A stretch of 64,000 nt of DNA from Streptomyces sp. XM4193 (GTDB lineage: Bacteria; Actinomycetota; Actinomycetes; Streptomycetales; Streptomycetaceae), in contig NZ_JALLGK010000003.1 in assembly GCF_023072595.1 (NCBI RefSeq), positions 310,001 to 374,000 on the forward strand. The letters are read 5' to 3'. Positions 24,375 through 36,019 of the stretch are shown here, piece by piece. The notes under the pieces were generated by a model, which saw only the letters and a list, made by a program, of their open reading frames with translations, was not told the origin of the DNA and made no database searches. Position numbers and translations under genes: made by a program. How positions within the stretch are numbered: position 1 is the first letter of the stretch; the number at the start of each line of letters is the position of its first letter.

Positions 24375-26057
24375 TCAGCGGATCGCGACCAGCCAGGTCG
24401 TGCGGTCGTCGATACGGCTGGGCAGCCGGGTGTTGACGAGGAAGAGGGTGTTGTCGGCCCAGTAGAGTGCGTTGGAGTACGTGTCCCTGGCCTTCTCCCG
24501 CTCGTCGGCGCTGAACTCCAGGACCTGCTTGGGAGTTCCGCCCTTCTTCGGGTCGAGCGACATGACGCCGCCGCCGCCGTCGTAGTTGCCCTGCTCGAGG
24601 GTGAGGAGCTTGCCGTCGTGCATGCCCACCGGGTTGGTGCGGCCCTCGACGCTCGGCTCGGCCGTCCAGACCATCTTGCCGGTCTCCAGGTTGAACCCGG
24701 AGACGGCGTTGGTGCTGCGCTCCTTGCCGTCGTAGGTCTCGGTCTCCAGCATGATCATGCCGCTGTCCTTGTCGACCACCGCGTTCTGGCAGGAGTCCAG
24801 CGCGTGGCTGGGCTGGCAGGTGATGCGGTAGCGCTCGGGGTCGATCTTGATCCGCTTCTTGAGCTTGAGGGTCTCCTCGTCGAGCACCGCGATGTTGTTG
24901 AGCTTGGAGCTCAGACCCTGCGGCGAGAGGCCGACGACCAGGGGGCTGGTCGAGAAGACGCGCTTGACCTCGACGCCCTTGGGCACCTTCCACTCGGCGG
25001 TCTGCTCGCCCTTCTGGTCGAACTTGCGCAGCTTGCCGTCGGTGCCGAGCAGGCACTGGTGGAGCACGATGAAGTTCTCGCCGCCGGCGTATCCCTGGTC
25101 GGAGCAGCCGGCCTCGGTGCTGGACCACAGCTCCTTGCCGTCGCTCAGCCGGTAGCCGACCCGGCCGCCGGTCCACGACATGCCCGCGAGGTCACCACTG
25201 ACGGCGAGGTGGGCGTAGTCCGCGTTGGGCAGATCGCTGGTCTCGCGGCTGGGCAGGTCCTTCTCCCAGAGCTTCTTGCCCTTGGTGATGTCGAAGCCCA
25301 TCACCTTCTCGCACTTGGCGCCCCACTGGACCAGGGTCTTGCCGCCGCTGCTGGTGGAGGCCATGCTGCAGCTGTCGCCGCGGATGAACTTCTCCTTCCA
25401 GTCGGGCTTCCCGGTCTTGATGTTGTAGGCGACCAGGCCGTCGGGCTCGTACTTGACGATGTTGCCGCCGGAGAAGAGCACGCCGTGCGCCTGCTTGCTC
25501 AGCTCGCCCTCGAAGCCCTTGGGGACCGGGGCCTCCCAGGCGATCTCCGCGTCCGAGTCCTGCTTGGGCACGGTGCTGGGGGGCTCGTCCCCTCCCGCAT
25601 CCGGGTCGCCGCCCTTGGGCTCGGACTGGCCCGGCTTGTCCGCCTGGGAATCGCCGTCGTCCTTGGTGACCACAAAGACCGTGCCGACGGCGATCACCGC
25701 GACCGCGACGACCGCGGCGCACACCATCAGGATCTTCTTGTTGTTGTTCCCCGGCTGCGGGCCGCCCGGCGCCTGCTGCATCGGAGTCGTGGGCTGCTGC
25801 CCGTACGGGCCGGGGCCGCCGGCGTACGGGTTGGGGCCGGTCGGCTGTCCCGGCGGGGGAGTCTGCGGGTAGCCGTAGCCGCCGCCGGGCGGGGTCTGCG
25901 GATAGCCGTACCCGCCGGAGGGCGGCGGGCCGGTCGGCGGCCCGGGAGGAGGAGAGGGCGGGCCACCGGGCTGCTGCGGGTAGCCGTACGAGGGGTCCTG
26001 AGGACCGCCGAAGCCGCCGGAGGGCGGCTGGTTCGGAGGTGGAGGCGGCTGCGACAT
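24375..26057 (-). CDS. PQQ-binding-like beta-propeller membrane protein
   Basis: 560 residues. The first ~105 are a Pro/Gly/Tyr/Gln-rich cytoplasmic region with repeated GYGYPQ motifs, followed by NNNKK and one membrane segment (~109-130, ILMVCAAVVAVAVIAVGTVFVV). The extracytoplasmic part has an acidic linker and then a PQQ/YVTN-like propeller (WEAPVPKGFEGELSK, YNIKTGKPDWKEKF, FDITKGKKLWEKDL, SDGKELWSSTEAG, FNLETGKMVWTAE). Paired cysteines in the outer part suggest disulfides. No enzymatic residues for quinoprotein dehydrogenases are evident, so a binding or envelope role is more likely. Similar proteins are common and uncharacterised in Streptomyces. Confidence 0.8.
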   Translation of the reverse strand: MSQPPPPPNQPPSGGFGGPQDPSYGYPQQPGGPPSPPPGPPTGPPPSGGYGYPQTPPGGGYGYPQTPPPGQPTGPNPYAGGPGPYGQQPTTPMQQAPGGPQPGNNNKKILMVCAAVVAVAVIAVGTVFVVTKDDGDSQADKPGQSEPKGGDPDAGGDEPPSTVPKQDSDAEIAWEAPVPKGFEGELSKQAHGVLFSGGNIVKYEPDGLVAYNIKTGKPDWKEKFIRGDSCSMASTSSGGKTLVQWGAKCEKVMGFDITKGKKLWEKDLPSRETSDLPNADYAHLAVSGDLAGMSWTGGRVGYRLSDGKELWSSTEAGCSDQGYAGGENFIVLHQCLLGTDGKLRKFDQKGEQTAEWKVPKGVEVKRVFSTSPLVVGLSPQGLSSKLNNIAVLDEETLKLKKRIKIDPERYRITCQPSHALDSCQNAVVDKDSGMIMLETETYDGKERSTNAVSGFNLETGKMVWTAEPSVEGRTNPVGMHDGKLLTLEQGNYDGGGGVMSLDPKKGGTPKQVLEFSADEREKARDTYSNALYWADNTLFLVNTRLPSRIDDRTTWLVAIR

Positions 26058-26306
26058 GGAGATCCTTCGTCAACTGTCACGGACCGATTTGCCCCATCCC
26101 CGCGTTCCCCCGTAGGGACGAGCGAATCGGACAGCAGGCCCGCCGGCGTGTGGACGGCCCAACTCTGTTGAGCCCAGGCATTTGTATCAAAGGACGGAGT
26201 TGACCCGACTACTGGTTCCCGGCGAAGGGTTGAGCCCGATATCGGCTCGGAACGACTCCGTTATCACCCGGCTGCAAAGTGGCGGACCGTCAGCGGATTC
26301 GCCGGT

Positions 26307-28130
26307 TCAGCTGTCGTCTGCCAGCTCCAGCCAGCGGCCCTCCAGCTCCTCCTGCTGAGAGGCCAGTTCGCGGAGTTTGCCGTCGAGTTCCGCGACGAGC
26401 GCGAAGTCCGTTGCGTTCTCCGCCATTTCCGCGTGGAGTTTTGATTGATTTTCGGTGACTTTGTCCAGCTGGCGTTCGATGCGCTGGAGTTCTTTCTGCG
26501 CCGCGCGGGACACCGCGGCCGGCTTGCCGGAACCGCCGGACTTCTCGGCGGGCGCCGCGGACTGCGCGGGCGCCGCGACCCGGTCCGCCTCCTGCCTGGC
26601 CTGTGCGCGCCGCTCCAGATACTCGTCGATACCGCGCGGAAGCATCCGCAGTCGGGAATCGCCGAGCAGGGCGAACACCCGGTCCGTGGTGCGCTCCAGG
26701 AAGAAACGGTCGTGGCTGATCACCACGAGAGAGCCGGGCCAGCCGTCCAGCAGGTCTTCCAACTGCGTCAGGGTCTCGATATCCAGGTCGTTCGTCGGTT
26801 CGTCGAGGAAGAGCACATTCGGTTCGTCCATCAGCAGTCGAAGGATCTGCAACCGGCGGCGTTCTCCGCCGGAGAGATCGCCGACATGGGTCCACTGCTT
26901 CTCTTTCACGAAACCGAAACGCTCGCAGAGCTGCGAGGCCGACATCTCCCGGCCCTTGCCCAGGTCGACGCGCGAACGCACCTGCTCCACCGCTTCCAGG
27001 ACCCGCAGCTGCGGCCGCAGTTCGGCGACCTCCTGGGAGAGGTAGGCCAGCCGCACCGTCAAACCTGTCTTGATCCGGCCGCCCGAGGGCTGCACCCGGC
27101 CCTCGCTGCCGGCCGCGTCCGCGAGCGCGCGCAGCAGCGAGGTCTTGCCCGCGCCGTTCACCCCGACCAGGCCCACCCGGTCGCCCGGGCCCAGCTGCCA
27201 GGTCAGCCGCTCCAGCAGGACCTTCGGCCCGGCCTTGACGGTGACGTCCTCCAGATCGAAGACGGTCTTGCCCAGCCGGGAGTTGGCGAAGCGCATCAGC
27301 TCGGCGCTGTCCCTGGGCGGCGGCTCGTTCGCGATCAGCTCGTTGGCCGCCTCGATGCGAAAGCGCGGCTTGCTCGTACGGGCGGGGGCGCCGCGGCGCA
27401 GCCAGGCCAGCTCCTTGCGCATCAGGTTCTGCCGCTTGACCTCCTCGGTCGCGGCGATCCGCTCGCGCTCCGCACGGGCGAAGACGTAGTCGCTGTACCC
27501 GCCGTCGTACTCGTGCACCTGACCGCGCTGCACGTCCCACATCCGCGTGCAGACCTGGTCGAGGAACCACCGGTCGTGGGTGACGCAGACCAGGGCGCCG
27601 CGGCGGTTGCGCAGATGGCCGGCGAGCCAGGCGATGCCCTCGACGTCCAGGTGGTTGGTCGGCTCGTCGAGCACCAGCAGGTCCTGCTCGGCGATCAGCA
27701 GCTTCGCCAGCGCGATGCGCCGGCGCTCACCGCCCGAGAGCGGGCCGATCACGGTGTCCAGGCCCTCGGCGAAGCCGGGCAGCTCCAGCCCGCCGAAGAG
27801 GCCCGTGATGACGTCCCGGACACGGGCGTCGCCGGCCCACTGGTGGTCGGCGAGGTCGCCGAGCACCTCCTGCCGCACGGTCGCAGCCGGGTCCAGGGAG
27901 TCCCGCTGGCTGAGCGAACCGAGCCGCAGCCCGCCGGAGTGCGTCACCCGCCCGCTGTCCGGCGCCTCCGCCTTGGCGAGGATCTGGATCAGGGTCGTCT
28001 TCCCGTCGCCGTTGCGCCCGACGACGCCGATCCGGTCCCCCTCGCTCACGCCGAGGGAAACGCCGTCCAGCAGTGCGCGCAGCGCGTACGCCTTGCTGAC
28101 GGCTTCCAGATTGACGAGGTTGACGGCCAT
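26307..28130 (-). CDS. ABC-F family ATPase (Uup/EttA-like)
   Basis: 607 residues with two ABC domains and no membrane segments. ABC-F proteins act on ribosomes as translation factors or give resistance to ribosome-targeting antibiotics. Walker A motifs are GVVGRNGDGKTT (~38) and GVNGAGKTS; signatures are LSGGERRR in both halves; Walker B are LLVLDEPTNHLD and VLFLDEPTNDLD. The inter-domain linker is moderately long, and the C-terminal ~75 residues form a charged coiled coil (AAQKELQRIERQLDKVTENQ), as in Uup. Without an antibiotic cluster around it, a housekeeping Uup-like role is likelier than resistance. Confidence 0.9.
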   Translation of the reverse strand: MAVNLVNLEAVSKAYALRALLDGVSLGVSEGDRIGVVGRNGDGKTTLIQILAKAEAPDSGRVTHSGGLRLGSLSQRDSLDPAATVRQEVLGDLADHQWAGDARVRDVITGLFGGLELPGFAEGLDTVIGPLSGGERRRIALAKLLIAEQDLLVLDEPTNHLDVEGIAWLAGHLRNRRGALVCVTHDRWFLDQVCTRMWDVQRGQVHEYDGGYSDYVFARAERERIAATEEVKRQNLMRKELAWLRRGAPARTSKPRFRIEAANELIANEPPPRDSAELMRFANSRLGKTVFDLEDVTVKAGPKVLLERLTWQLGPGDRVGLVGVNGAGKTSLLRALADAAGSEGRVQPSGGRIKTGLTVRLAYLSQEVAELRPQLRVLEAVEQVRSRVDLGKGREMSASQLCERFGFVKEKQWTHVGDLSGGERRRLQILRLLMDEPNVLFLDEPTNDLDIETLTQLEDLLDGWPGSLVVISHDRFFLERTTDRVFALLGDSRLRMLPRGIDEYLERRAQARQEADRVAAPAQSAAPAEKSGGSGKPAAVSRAAQKELQRIERQLDKVTENQSKLHAEMAENATDFALVAELDGKLRELASQQEELEGRWLELADDS

Positions 28131-28359
28131 GAAGCTCCTATCCGGCGAACGGGTGCGCGGTCCAGCTTATTTCGTCCCGGCGGCGCTCCGTGCGGGCCCC
28201 CGAGCCCGCCGGGGGCGGACCCGCCGGACCCGCCGGACGCACCGCGAACCCGCCGTGAAATCAGGCGAATCCGCTCCAAAGTGCGAAAAGAGGGGCAAGG
28301 CGGGTGATCGGTCAAGCACAGGTTGACCAGCGTCCCGGGCATGGCCAAGGATCGCCGCC

Positions 28360-28860
28360 ATGCCCACCAAAAAGCGCAGCCGCACCCGACGCGCGGGGGA
28401 GAGCGCGTACGGTGCCCTGCTGCTCGGCCGCAACATCCTGATTGGACTCGTCGCGGTCGTCCTGCTGGTCGCGGGTGTGTGGACCTCCTGGGACAACGCG
28501 CAGCACGCGATGTTCCCCAAGGACGGCAACACCGGGACCATGACCGTCGAAGCCTGCTCGGACGGCAGGTGCAGCGGCCCCTTCGTCTCCGAGTCCGGCG
28601 GCTCCGCCCCCTCCGAGGTACGGATCAACGAGTCGGCCACCCGCGACCTCGGCGACACCCTCGCCGTCAGCATCAAGCCCGGTACGGACGAGGTCGTCCG
28701 CACCGGTGCGGGCGGCATCCTGCACTCCTGGATCCCGTTCGGCGGCGCGCTGGCGCTGGCGGCGGTGGTCGTCGGCGGCGGACTGCGGATGAAGCGCACG
28801 GGCTGGACGCTCGGTGTCTCGGGGATCGCGTTGATGGTCGGCGCCTTCGTCGCGCTGTAG
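28360..28860 (+). CDS. Small membrane protein, function unknown
   Basis: 166 residues, divergent from the ABC-F gene across 229 bp. A very basic N-terminus (PTKKRSRTRR) precedes a first membrane segment (~28-47, NILIGLVAVVLLVAGVWTSW). A ~75-residue extracytoplasmic domain with one Cys pair (ACSDGRCSG) follows, then two more membrane segments (~124-141 and ~147-164) near the C-terminus. No recognised domain. The layout suggests an envelope protein with an N-terminus in the cytoplasm. It reads as a real gene: start ATG 28360, strong third-position GC, no stop interruption. Confidence 0.75.
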   Translation: MPTKKRSRTRRAGESAYGALLLGRNILIGLVAVVLLVAGVWTSWDNAQHAMFPKDGNTGTMTVEACSDGRCSGPFVSESGGSAPSEVRINESATRDLGDTLAVSIKPGTDEVVRTGAGGILHSWIPFGGALALAAVVVGGGLRMKRTGWTLGVSGIALMVGAFVAL

Positions 28861-28946
28861 TCCCGCATCGCGCTGTCCCGCGCCGTACCCCTCGCCGTCC
28901 CCGAGCGCGCGCCCGCGCCCGCACCACCGAGCCGTGTCCCCGCGCG

Positions 28947-29002
28947 CCGTGCCGGCATACGCGCCCCCGTGCCCGCATACGCGTCCCGTGCCGGCATACG
29001 CG
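28947..29002. repeat. Three copies of a 17-bp direct repeat
   Basis: CCGTGCCGGCATACGCG at 28947-28963 and 28986-29002, with a one-base variant at 28967-28983; spacing is 20 and 19 bp. It lies in the 293-bp gap between the small membrane protein and ppc, which otherwise shows only C-rich low-complexity sequence. Confidence 0.7.
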
Positions 29003-29153
29003 CCCTGTGCGCCCGTACGTGCCACGCGCCCGCGTACGGGCCTGCTCCGCCGCTCGCGGGCCGCGCGCCCCGTGCCCGCCGCGCGGCGCGGGCCGCCCGC
29101 GCCGCCCCGGGGGACGGCCGCGAACGGCCCGCGCGCGGCGAACTGCCCTGCGG

Positions 29154-31958
<2,805 letters not shown>

Positions 31959-32411
31959 GGGGTGCGGCTCCTTGCGCATATCGACGGCTCAACGGCACCC
32001 GCGCGGCCGGCCGTCGGAGGTGCGCTGCGGGCCGTACGCCGGAAAGTGCCGCCCGGCGTACCCCGGAACGCGCCTCCCGGTACCTCCACCGGGCGCCACG
32101 GGTCGCTTCGTTCGCTTGTGGCAGGTCGCGGACCGCGCTGTCCGACGCCCCAAGGTCCCAAGGATAGGCGGCGCGTCCCGCGGACACCCCGGCAGTCCAT
32201 CAGGCGGTACCCGCCCGCGCCGCCACGACACGTCCCCGGGCCCTATGACCTGCCCGTCGAGCCGCCCCGCGACCGAAGCCGGTGGACCGTCCCGGAGGCG
32301 GCGCGGCGGCCCGGTGTCCGGACGGCGGGGGAAACCGGCTGGGACCACGTACCGGCAGACGGCATGATGAGACCTGTGGCGAGTGACGACAGAGGAAGCG
32401 GCAGCACCGAC
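31959..32411. other. 453-bp divergent region between ppc and TetR gene
   Basis: GC-rich, no supported gene. It must contain the ppc promoter. A TetR gene lies on the other side, so an operator may be shared, but I find no strong palindrome by eye. The 3' part (32364-32411) could be N-terminal coding sequence if the TetR gene starts at an upstream ATG. Confidence 0.4.
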
Positions 32412-33050
32412 ATGACCAAGACCTCCTCGCGGCGCGCCAGAAGGCGCATGACCGGCAAGGAGCGGCGAGAACAACTGCTGGACATCGGCCGGGTCCTCTT
32501 CTCCGAACGCGGCTTCGAGGGCACCTCGGTCGAGGAGATCGCGGCCAAGGCCGGGGTCTCCAAGCCGGTGGTGTACGAGCACTTCGGCGGCAAGGAGGGC
32601 CTCTACGCGGTCGTGGTCGACCGGGAGATGCGGCAGCTCCTGGACATGGTGACCGAGGGGCTGACGGCCGGCCATCCGCGGGAGCTGCTGGAGCAGGCGG
32701 CGTTCGCACTGCTGGACTACATCGAGCAGCACACGGACGGTTTCCGGATCCTGGTGCGGGACTCGCCCGTGACCCAGACCACCGGCAACTTCGCCTCGCT
32801 GATCAGCGATATCGCCACCCAGGTCGAGGACATCCTCGGTCTGGAGTTCAAGGCGCGCGGCTTCGACGCGAAGCTCGCGCCGCTGTACGCGCAGGCGCTG
32901 GTGGGCATGGTGGCGCTGACCGGCCAGTGGTGGCTCAACGTGCGCAAGCCCAAGAAGGCCGAGGTCGCCGCGCATCTGGTCAACCTCGCCTGGCACGGGC
33001 TGGACGGGCTGGAGCCCAAACCGAGGCTGATCGGCCACCGCAAGGCATGA
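32412..33050 (+). CDS. TetR/AcrR family transcriptional regulator
   Basis: 212 residues. The N-terminal HTH is typical (MTGKERREQLLDIGRVLFSE, EGTSVEEIAAKAGVSKPVVY, EHFGGKEGLYAVV). The ligand-binding part has the conserved YIEQHTDGFRILVRDSPV helix and ends with WHGLDGLEPKPRLI. ATG 32412 is chosen (AGGAAG ~13 nt upstream); ATG 32364 would add 16 residues. Position divergent from ppc suggests local control, but TetR targets are often elsewhere. Ligand unknown. Confidence 0.88.
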   Translation: MTKTSSRRARRRMTGKERREQLLDIGRVLFSERGFEGTSVEEIAAKAGVSKPVVYEHFGGKEGLYAVVVDREMRQLLDMVTEGLTAGHPRELLEQAAFALLDYIEQHTDGFRILVRDSPVTQTTGNFASLISDIATQVEDILGLEFKARGFDAKLAPLYAQALVGMVALTGQWWLNVRKPKKAEVAAHLVNLAWHGLDGLEPKPRLIGHRKA

Positions 33051-33140
33051 GCCCCGCGCGGGCGGCGTCGCGTGGCGGGTGCGCGGCGGGGCAGGTACGT
33101 GTGCCGCACGCGCGGGCGGGGGCGCCTGGCCCGCTGCCGC

Positions 33141-33737
33141 TCAGGAGTTGTAGGTGCTCTGGGCCCGTTCGAGGCCGGCGGTGAGCAGCGTCTCCACCGC
33201 GTCCGCCGTACGGTCGACCAGGTACTCCAGCTCCTTGCGCTCGGCGCCCGAGAAGTCCTTGAGCACGTAGTCGGCGACCGCCATCCGGCCGGGCGGCCGG
33301 CCGACGCCGAACCGGGCGCGGTGGTAGTCGGGGCCGAGGGTCTTGGTGAGCGAGCGCAAACCGTTGTGCCCGTTGTCGCCGCCGCTCTTCTTCAGCCGCA
33401 GCGTGCCGTACGGGATGTCCAACTCGTCGTGCACCACGACCAGTCGGGACAGGTCCACCTTGTAGAAGTCCAGCAGCGAGGCGACCGGGCCGCCGGAGAC
33501 GTTCATGAAGGACATCGGTTTGGCGAGCACCACCCGTGTGCTGTCCACGCCCGGCGTGCCGATGCGGCCCTCCAACACCTGCGAACGGGAGGCCTTGTGC
33601 GATTTGAAGGCGCCGCCCATCCGCTCGGCGAGCAGGTCGGCGACCATGAAGCCGACGTTGTGCCGGTTGCCCGCGTACTGCGGGCCGGGGTTGCCGAGCC
33701 CCGCGACGAGCCAGGGACCGGTGGACGTCTCGCTCAT
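33141..33737 (-). CDS. pth: Peptidyl-tRNA hydrolase
   Basis: 198 residues, the usual bacterial size. It releases peptides from peptidyl-tRNA dropped by the ribosome. Motifs are [20 protein letters not shown] (with the catalytic His), [18 protein letters not shown] (catalytic Asp) and [13 protein letters not shown]. It lies downstream of rplY on the same strand, as in many actinobacteria, but a strong hairpin at 33848-33880 separates them. Confidence 0.97.
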   Translation of the reverse strand: MSETSTGPWLVAGLGNPGPQYAGNRHNVGFMVADLLAERMGGAFKSHKASRSQVLEGRIGTPGVDSTRVVLAKPMSFMNVSGGPVASLLDFYKVDLSRLVVVHDELDIPYGTLRLKKSGGDNGHNGLRSLTKTLGPDYHRARFGVGRPPGRMAVADYVLKDFSGAERKELEYLVDRTADAVETLLTAGLERAQSTYNS

Positions 33738-33847
33738 CGCGTGTGCTCCCGATGGGGTTGCGGAAGTGAAGGGTGTACGCGTCCGCGGGGCGGCGGCTGC
33801 TCCGCGCTCCGGCGGCGCCGTCGGAGGGGCACCGCCGCGGACGAAGA

Positions 33848-33880
33848 GCCCCGCGCGACCAGTCTGCGGTCGCGCGGGGC
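33848..33880. terminator. Terminator after rplY
   Basis: A 13-bp perfect stem (33848-33860 with 33868-33880), loop AGTCTGC, starting 13 bp past the leftward rplY stop. It probably ends the rplY transcript and makes pth separately transcribed or read-through dependent. Confidence 0.75.
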
Positions 33881-33892
33881 CCGGGCGCGGAA

Positions 33893-34480
33893 CTACTCCG
33901 CGGCAGCCTCGGACTCGTCGGTCTCGGCAGCCGGCTCCTCGGCCTGCGCGGCCAGGACCTGCAGGACGACGGTCTCGTCCTCGACGTCCAGCTCGGTGCC
34001 CTTGGGCAGCTTGATGTCCTTCGCCTGGATGCTGTCGCCGGCGACCAGGCCCTCGACGGAGACGGTGATGCCGTCGGGGATGTGGGTCGCCTCGGCGATC
34101 ACCGGCAGCGCGCTGAGCACGTGCTCGAGCAGGTGCTGGCCGGGGCCCAGGTCGCCCTCGGCGTGGACCGGGACCTCGACGTTGACCTTCTCGCCCTTCT
34201 TCACCAGGAGGAGGTCGATGTGGACCAGGAAGCCGCGGATGGCCTCGCGCTGGATCGCCTTGGGGATGACCAGCTCCTGCTTGCCCTCGATGTCCAGGGA
34301 GATCAGGGCGTTGGAGGTCTTGAGGGCCATCATCAGGTCGTAGCTGGGGATGGCGACGTGCATCGGGTCGGTGCCGTGACCGTAGATCACGCCGGGGACC
34401 AGCTCGGCACGGCGCAGACGGCGGGCGGAGCCCTTGCCGAACTCGCTGCGGACGGTGGCCTTGATCTTCGCGTCAGCCAT
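33893..34480 (-). CDS. rplY: 50S ribosomal protein L25, long (Ctc/TL5) form
   Basis: 195 residues. L25 binds 5S rRNA; the Ctc form carries an extra C-terminal domain and is a general-stress protein in Gram-positives. The N-terminal part has [25 protein letters not shown] and HIDLLLV; the C-terminal domain contains [20 protein letters not shown] and ends in an acidic Ala/Glu tail. ATG 34480 has GAGGAG upstream. It follows prs by 305 bp with a hairpin between, so it likely has its own promoter. Confidence 0.96.
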   Translation of the reverse strand: MADAKIKATVRSEFGKGSARRLRRAELVPGVIYGHGTDPMHVAIPSYDLMMALKTSNALISLDIEGKQELVIPKAIQREAIRGFLVHIDLLLVKKGEKVNVEVPVHAEGDLGPGQHLLEHVLSALPVIAEATHIPDGITVSVEGLVAGDSIQAKDIKLPKGTELDVEDETVVLQVLAAQAEEPAAETDESEAAAE

Positions 34481-34785
34481 GGGAACGCTCCTCGTGTCTT
34501 GTCGAAGGACCTGCGGCGTCACCCGGCCCACGACAGACCTTGCTGCGAAGAGCGCGTCGATAACGGATCGCCGTCCGCGGTGTCCGCGGGACCGGCATCC
34601 CTCGCCGAGCAACGTCTCGCATCGTACCCGCCGCCGCCCAGTACACCCAATCCGGCCCCGGGGCAAGCGAACGGGGCCGGTCCGCTCGGTCTCCCGAACG
34701 TCCCGACCCCGGTCGGTGGTGCCTGTGCGCGGCTGTCGCGCGACGGCGGTGCTGCTCGCGGCGGTACTCGCGGAAGAAGGGGCGC
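34481..34785. terminator. prs-rplY intergenic region with hairpin
   Basis: 305 bp between same-strand genes. A 9-bp stem (CCGGCCCCG 34652-34660 with CGGGGCCGG 34672-34680) lies ~105 nt past the prs stop and may terminate prs. The half near rplY should hold the rplY promoter; no consensus pair is certain. Confidence 0.45.
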
Positions 34786-35766
34786 TCAGCGCTCCTCCTC
34801 CTCGAAGAGGCTGGTGACCGACCCGTCCTCGAACACCTCGCGCACCGCGCGGGCGATGGTCGGCGCCATCGACAGCACGGTGATCTTGTCGATGTCCAAC
34901 TCCTCGGGAGTGGGCAGGGTGTTGGTGAAGACGAACTCGCTGACCTTGGAGTTCTTCAGCCGGTCGGGCGCGGGGTGGGAGAGGATGCCGTGCGTCGCGG
35001 TGACCACGACCTCCTCGGCGCCGTTGGCGTACAGGGCGTCGGCCGCGGCGCAGATGGTGCCGCCGGTGTCCACCATGTCGTCGACCAGCACGCACACCCG
35101 GTCCTTGACGTTGCCCACGACCTCGTGGACGGTCACCTGGTTCGCCACGTCCGGGTCGCGGCGCTTGTGCACGATCGCCAGCGGGGCGCCGAGCTTGTCG
35201 GCCCAGCGGTCGGCGACACGCACACGGCCGGCGTCCGGGGAGACGATGGTCAGCTTCTCGCGGTCCACGCGCTCACCGATGTACTGGGTCAGCACCGGCA
35301 GTGCGAAGAGGTGGTCGACGGGCCCGTCGAAGTAGCCCTGGACCTGGTCGGCGTGGAGGTCCACGCTCACCACGCGGTCGGCGCCGGCCGTCTTCAGCAG
35401 ATCGGCCATCAACCGGGCGGAGATGGGCTCGCGTCCGCGGTGCTTCTTGTCCTGGCGGGCGTAGCCGTAGAAGGGGATGACGACGGAGATGCTGCGCGCC
35501 GACGCCCGCTTGAGGGCGTCGATCATGATCAGCTGCTCCATGATCCACTTGTTGATCGGAGCGGTGTGGCTCTGGATCAGAAAGCAGTCGGCGCCGCGCA
35601 CCGACTCCTTGAAACGCACGTAGATCTCGCCGTTGGCGAAGTCGATCGCCTTCGTGGGGACCAGGTCCACCCCGAGCTCCTGGGCGACCTCCTCCGCGAG
35701 CTTCGGGTGGGCGCGGCCGGAGAAGAGCATCAGCTTCTTCTCGCTGGTCGTCTTGATCCCGGTCAC
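34786..35766 (-). CDS. prs: Ribose-phosphate pyrophosphokinase
   Basis: 326 residues, canonical length. It makes PRPP from ribose-5-phosphate and ATP for purine, pyrimidine, His, Trp and NAD synthesis. Motifs: LMLFSGRAHPKLAEEVA, RFKESVRGADCFLIQSH, YARQDKKHRGREPISARLMA, the cation site VDLHADQVQGYF and the PRPP loop VCVLVDDMVDTGGTI. GTG 35766 has AAGGAG 9 nt upstream. It lies 253 bp downstream of glmU on the same strand, the usual glmU-prs order. Confidence 0.97.
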   Translation of the reverse strand: MTGIKTTSEKKLMLFSGRAHPKLAEEVAQELGVDLVPTKAIDFANGEIYVRFKESVRGADCFLIQSHTAPINKWIMEQLIMIDALKRASARSISVVIPFYGYARQDKKHRGREPISARLMADLLKTAGADRVVSVDLHADQVQGYFDGPVDHLFALPVLTQYIGERVDREKLTIVSPDAGRVRVADRWADKLGAPLAIVHKRRDPDVANQVTVHEVVGNVKDRVCVLVDDMVDTGGTICAAADALYANGAEEVVVTATHGILSHPAPDRLKNSKVSEFVFTNTLPTPEELDIDKITVLSMAPTIARAVREVFEDGSVTSLFEEEER

Positions 35767-36019
35767 TGCACCGTCTCCTTGAGTTCTGCTGAGTGTGCGC
35801 TTCTCACCGTACGCCCTCGGTCGCCGCGCCAGGGGGCGCAATGGCTGCTCGGGACAGTGACTCTCGCAACTGTCCGATCAGGTTGACGGCCCGCGTGATC
35901 AGGGCACTTGTGCGAACGGCGGCCGTGCGACAGAGGTCCGTGCACCCGCCCGCCTCCGCACTCGGGCCGGGCCGCACAGGGGCGTGTGCCCGCTGTGCGA
36001 CCCGGCCCGCACCGCACCG

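Noticed and set aside
26307..28130. ABC-F ATPase as an antibiotic resistance protein
   Set aside because: Uup-like C-terminal coiled coil and lack of biosynthetic neighbours favour a housekeeping role; not excluded.
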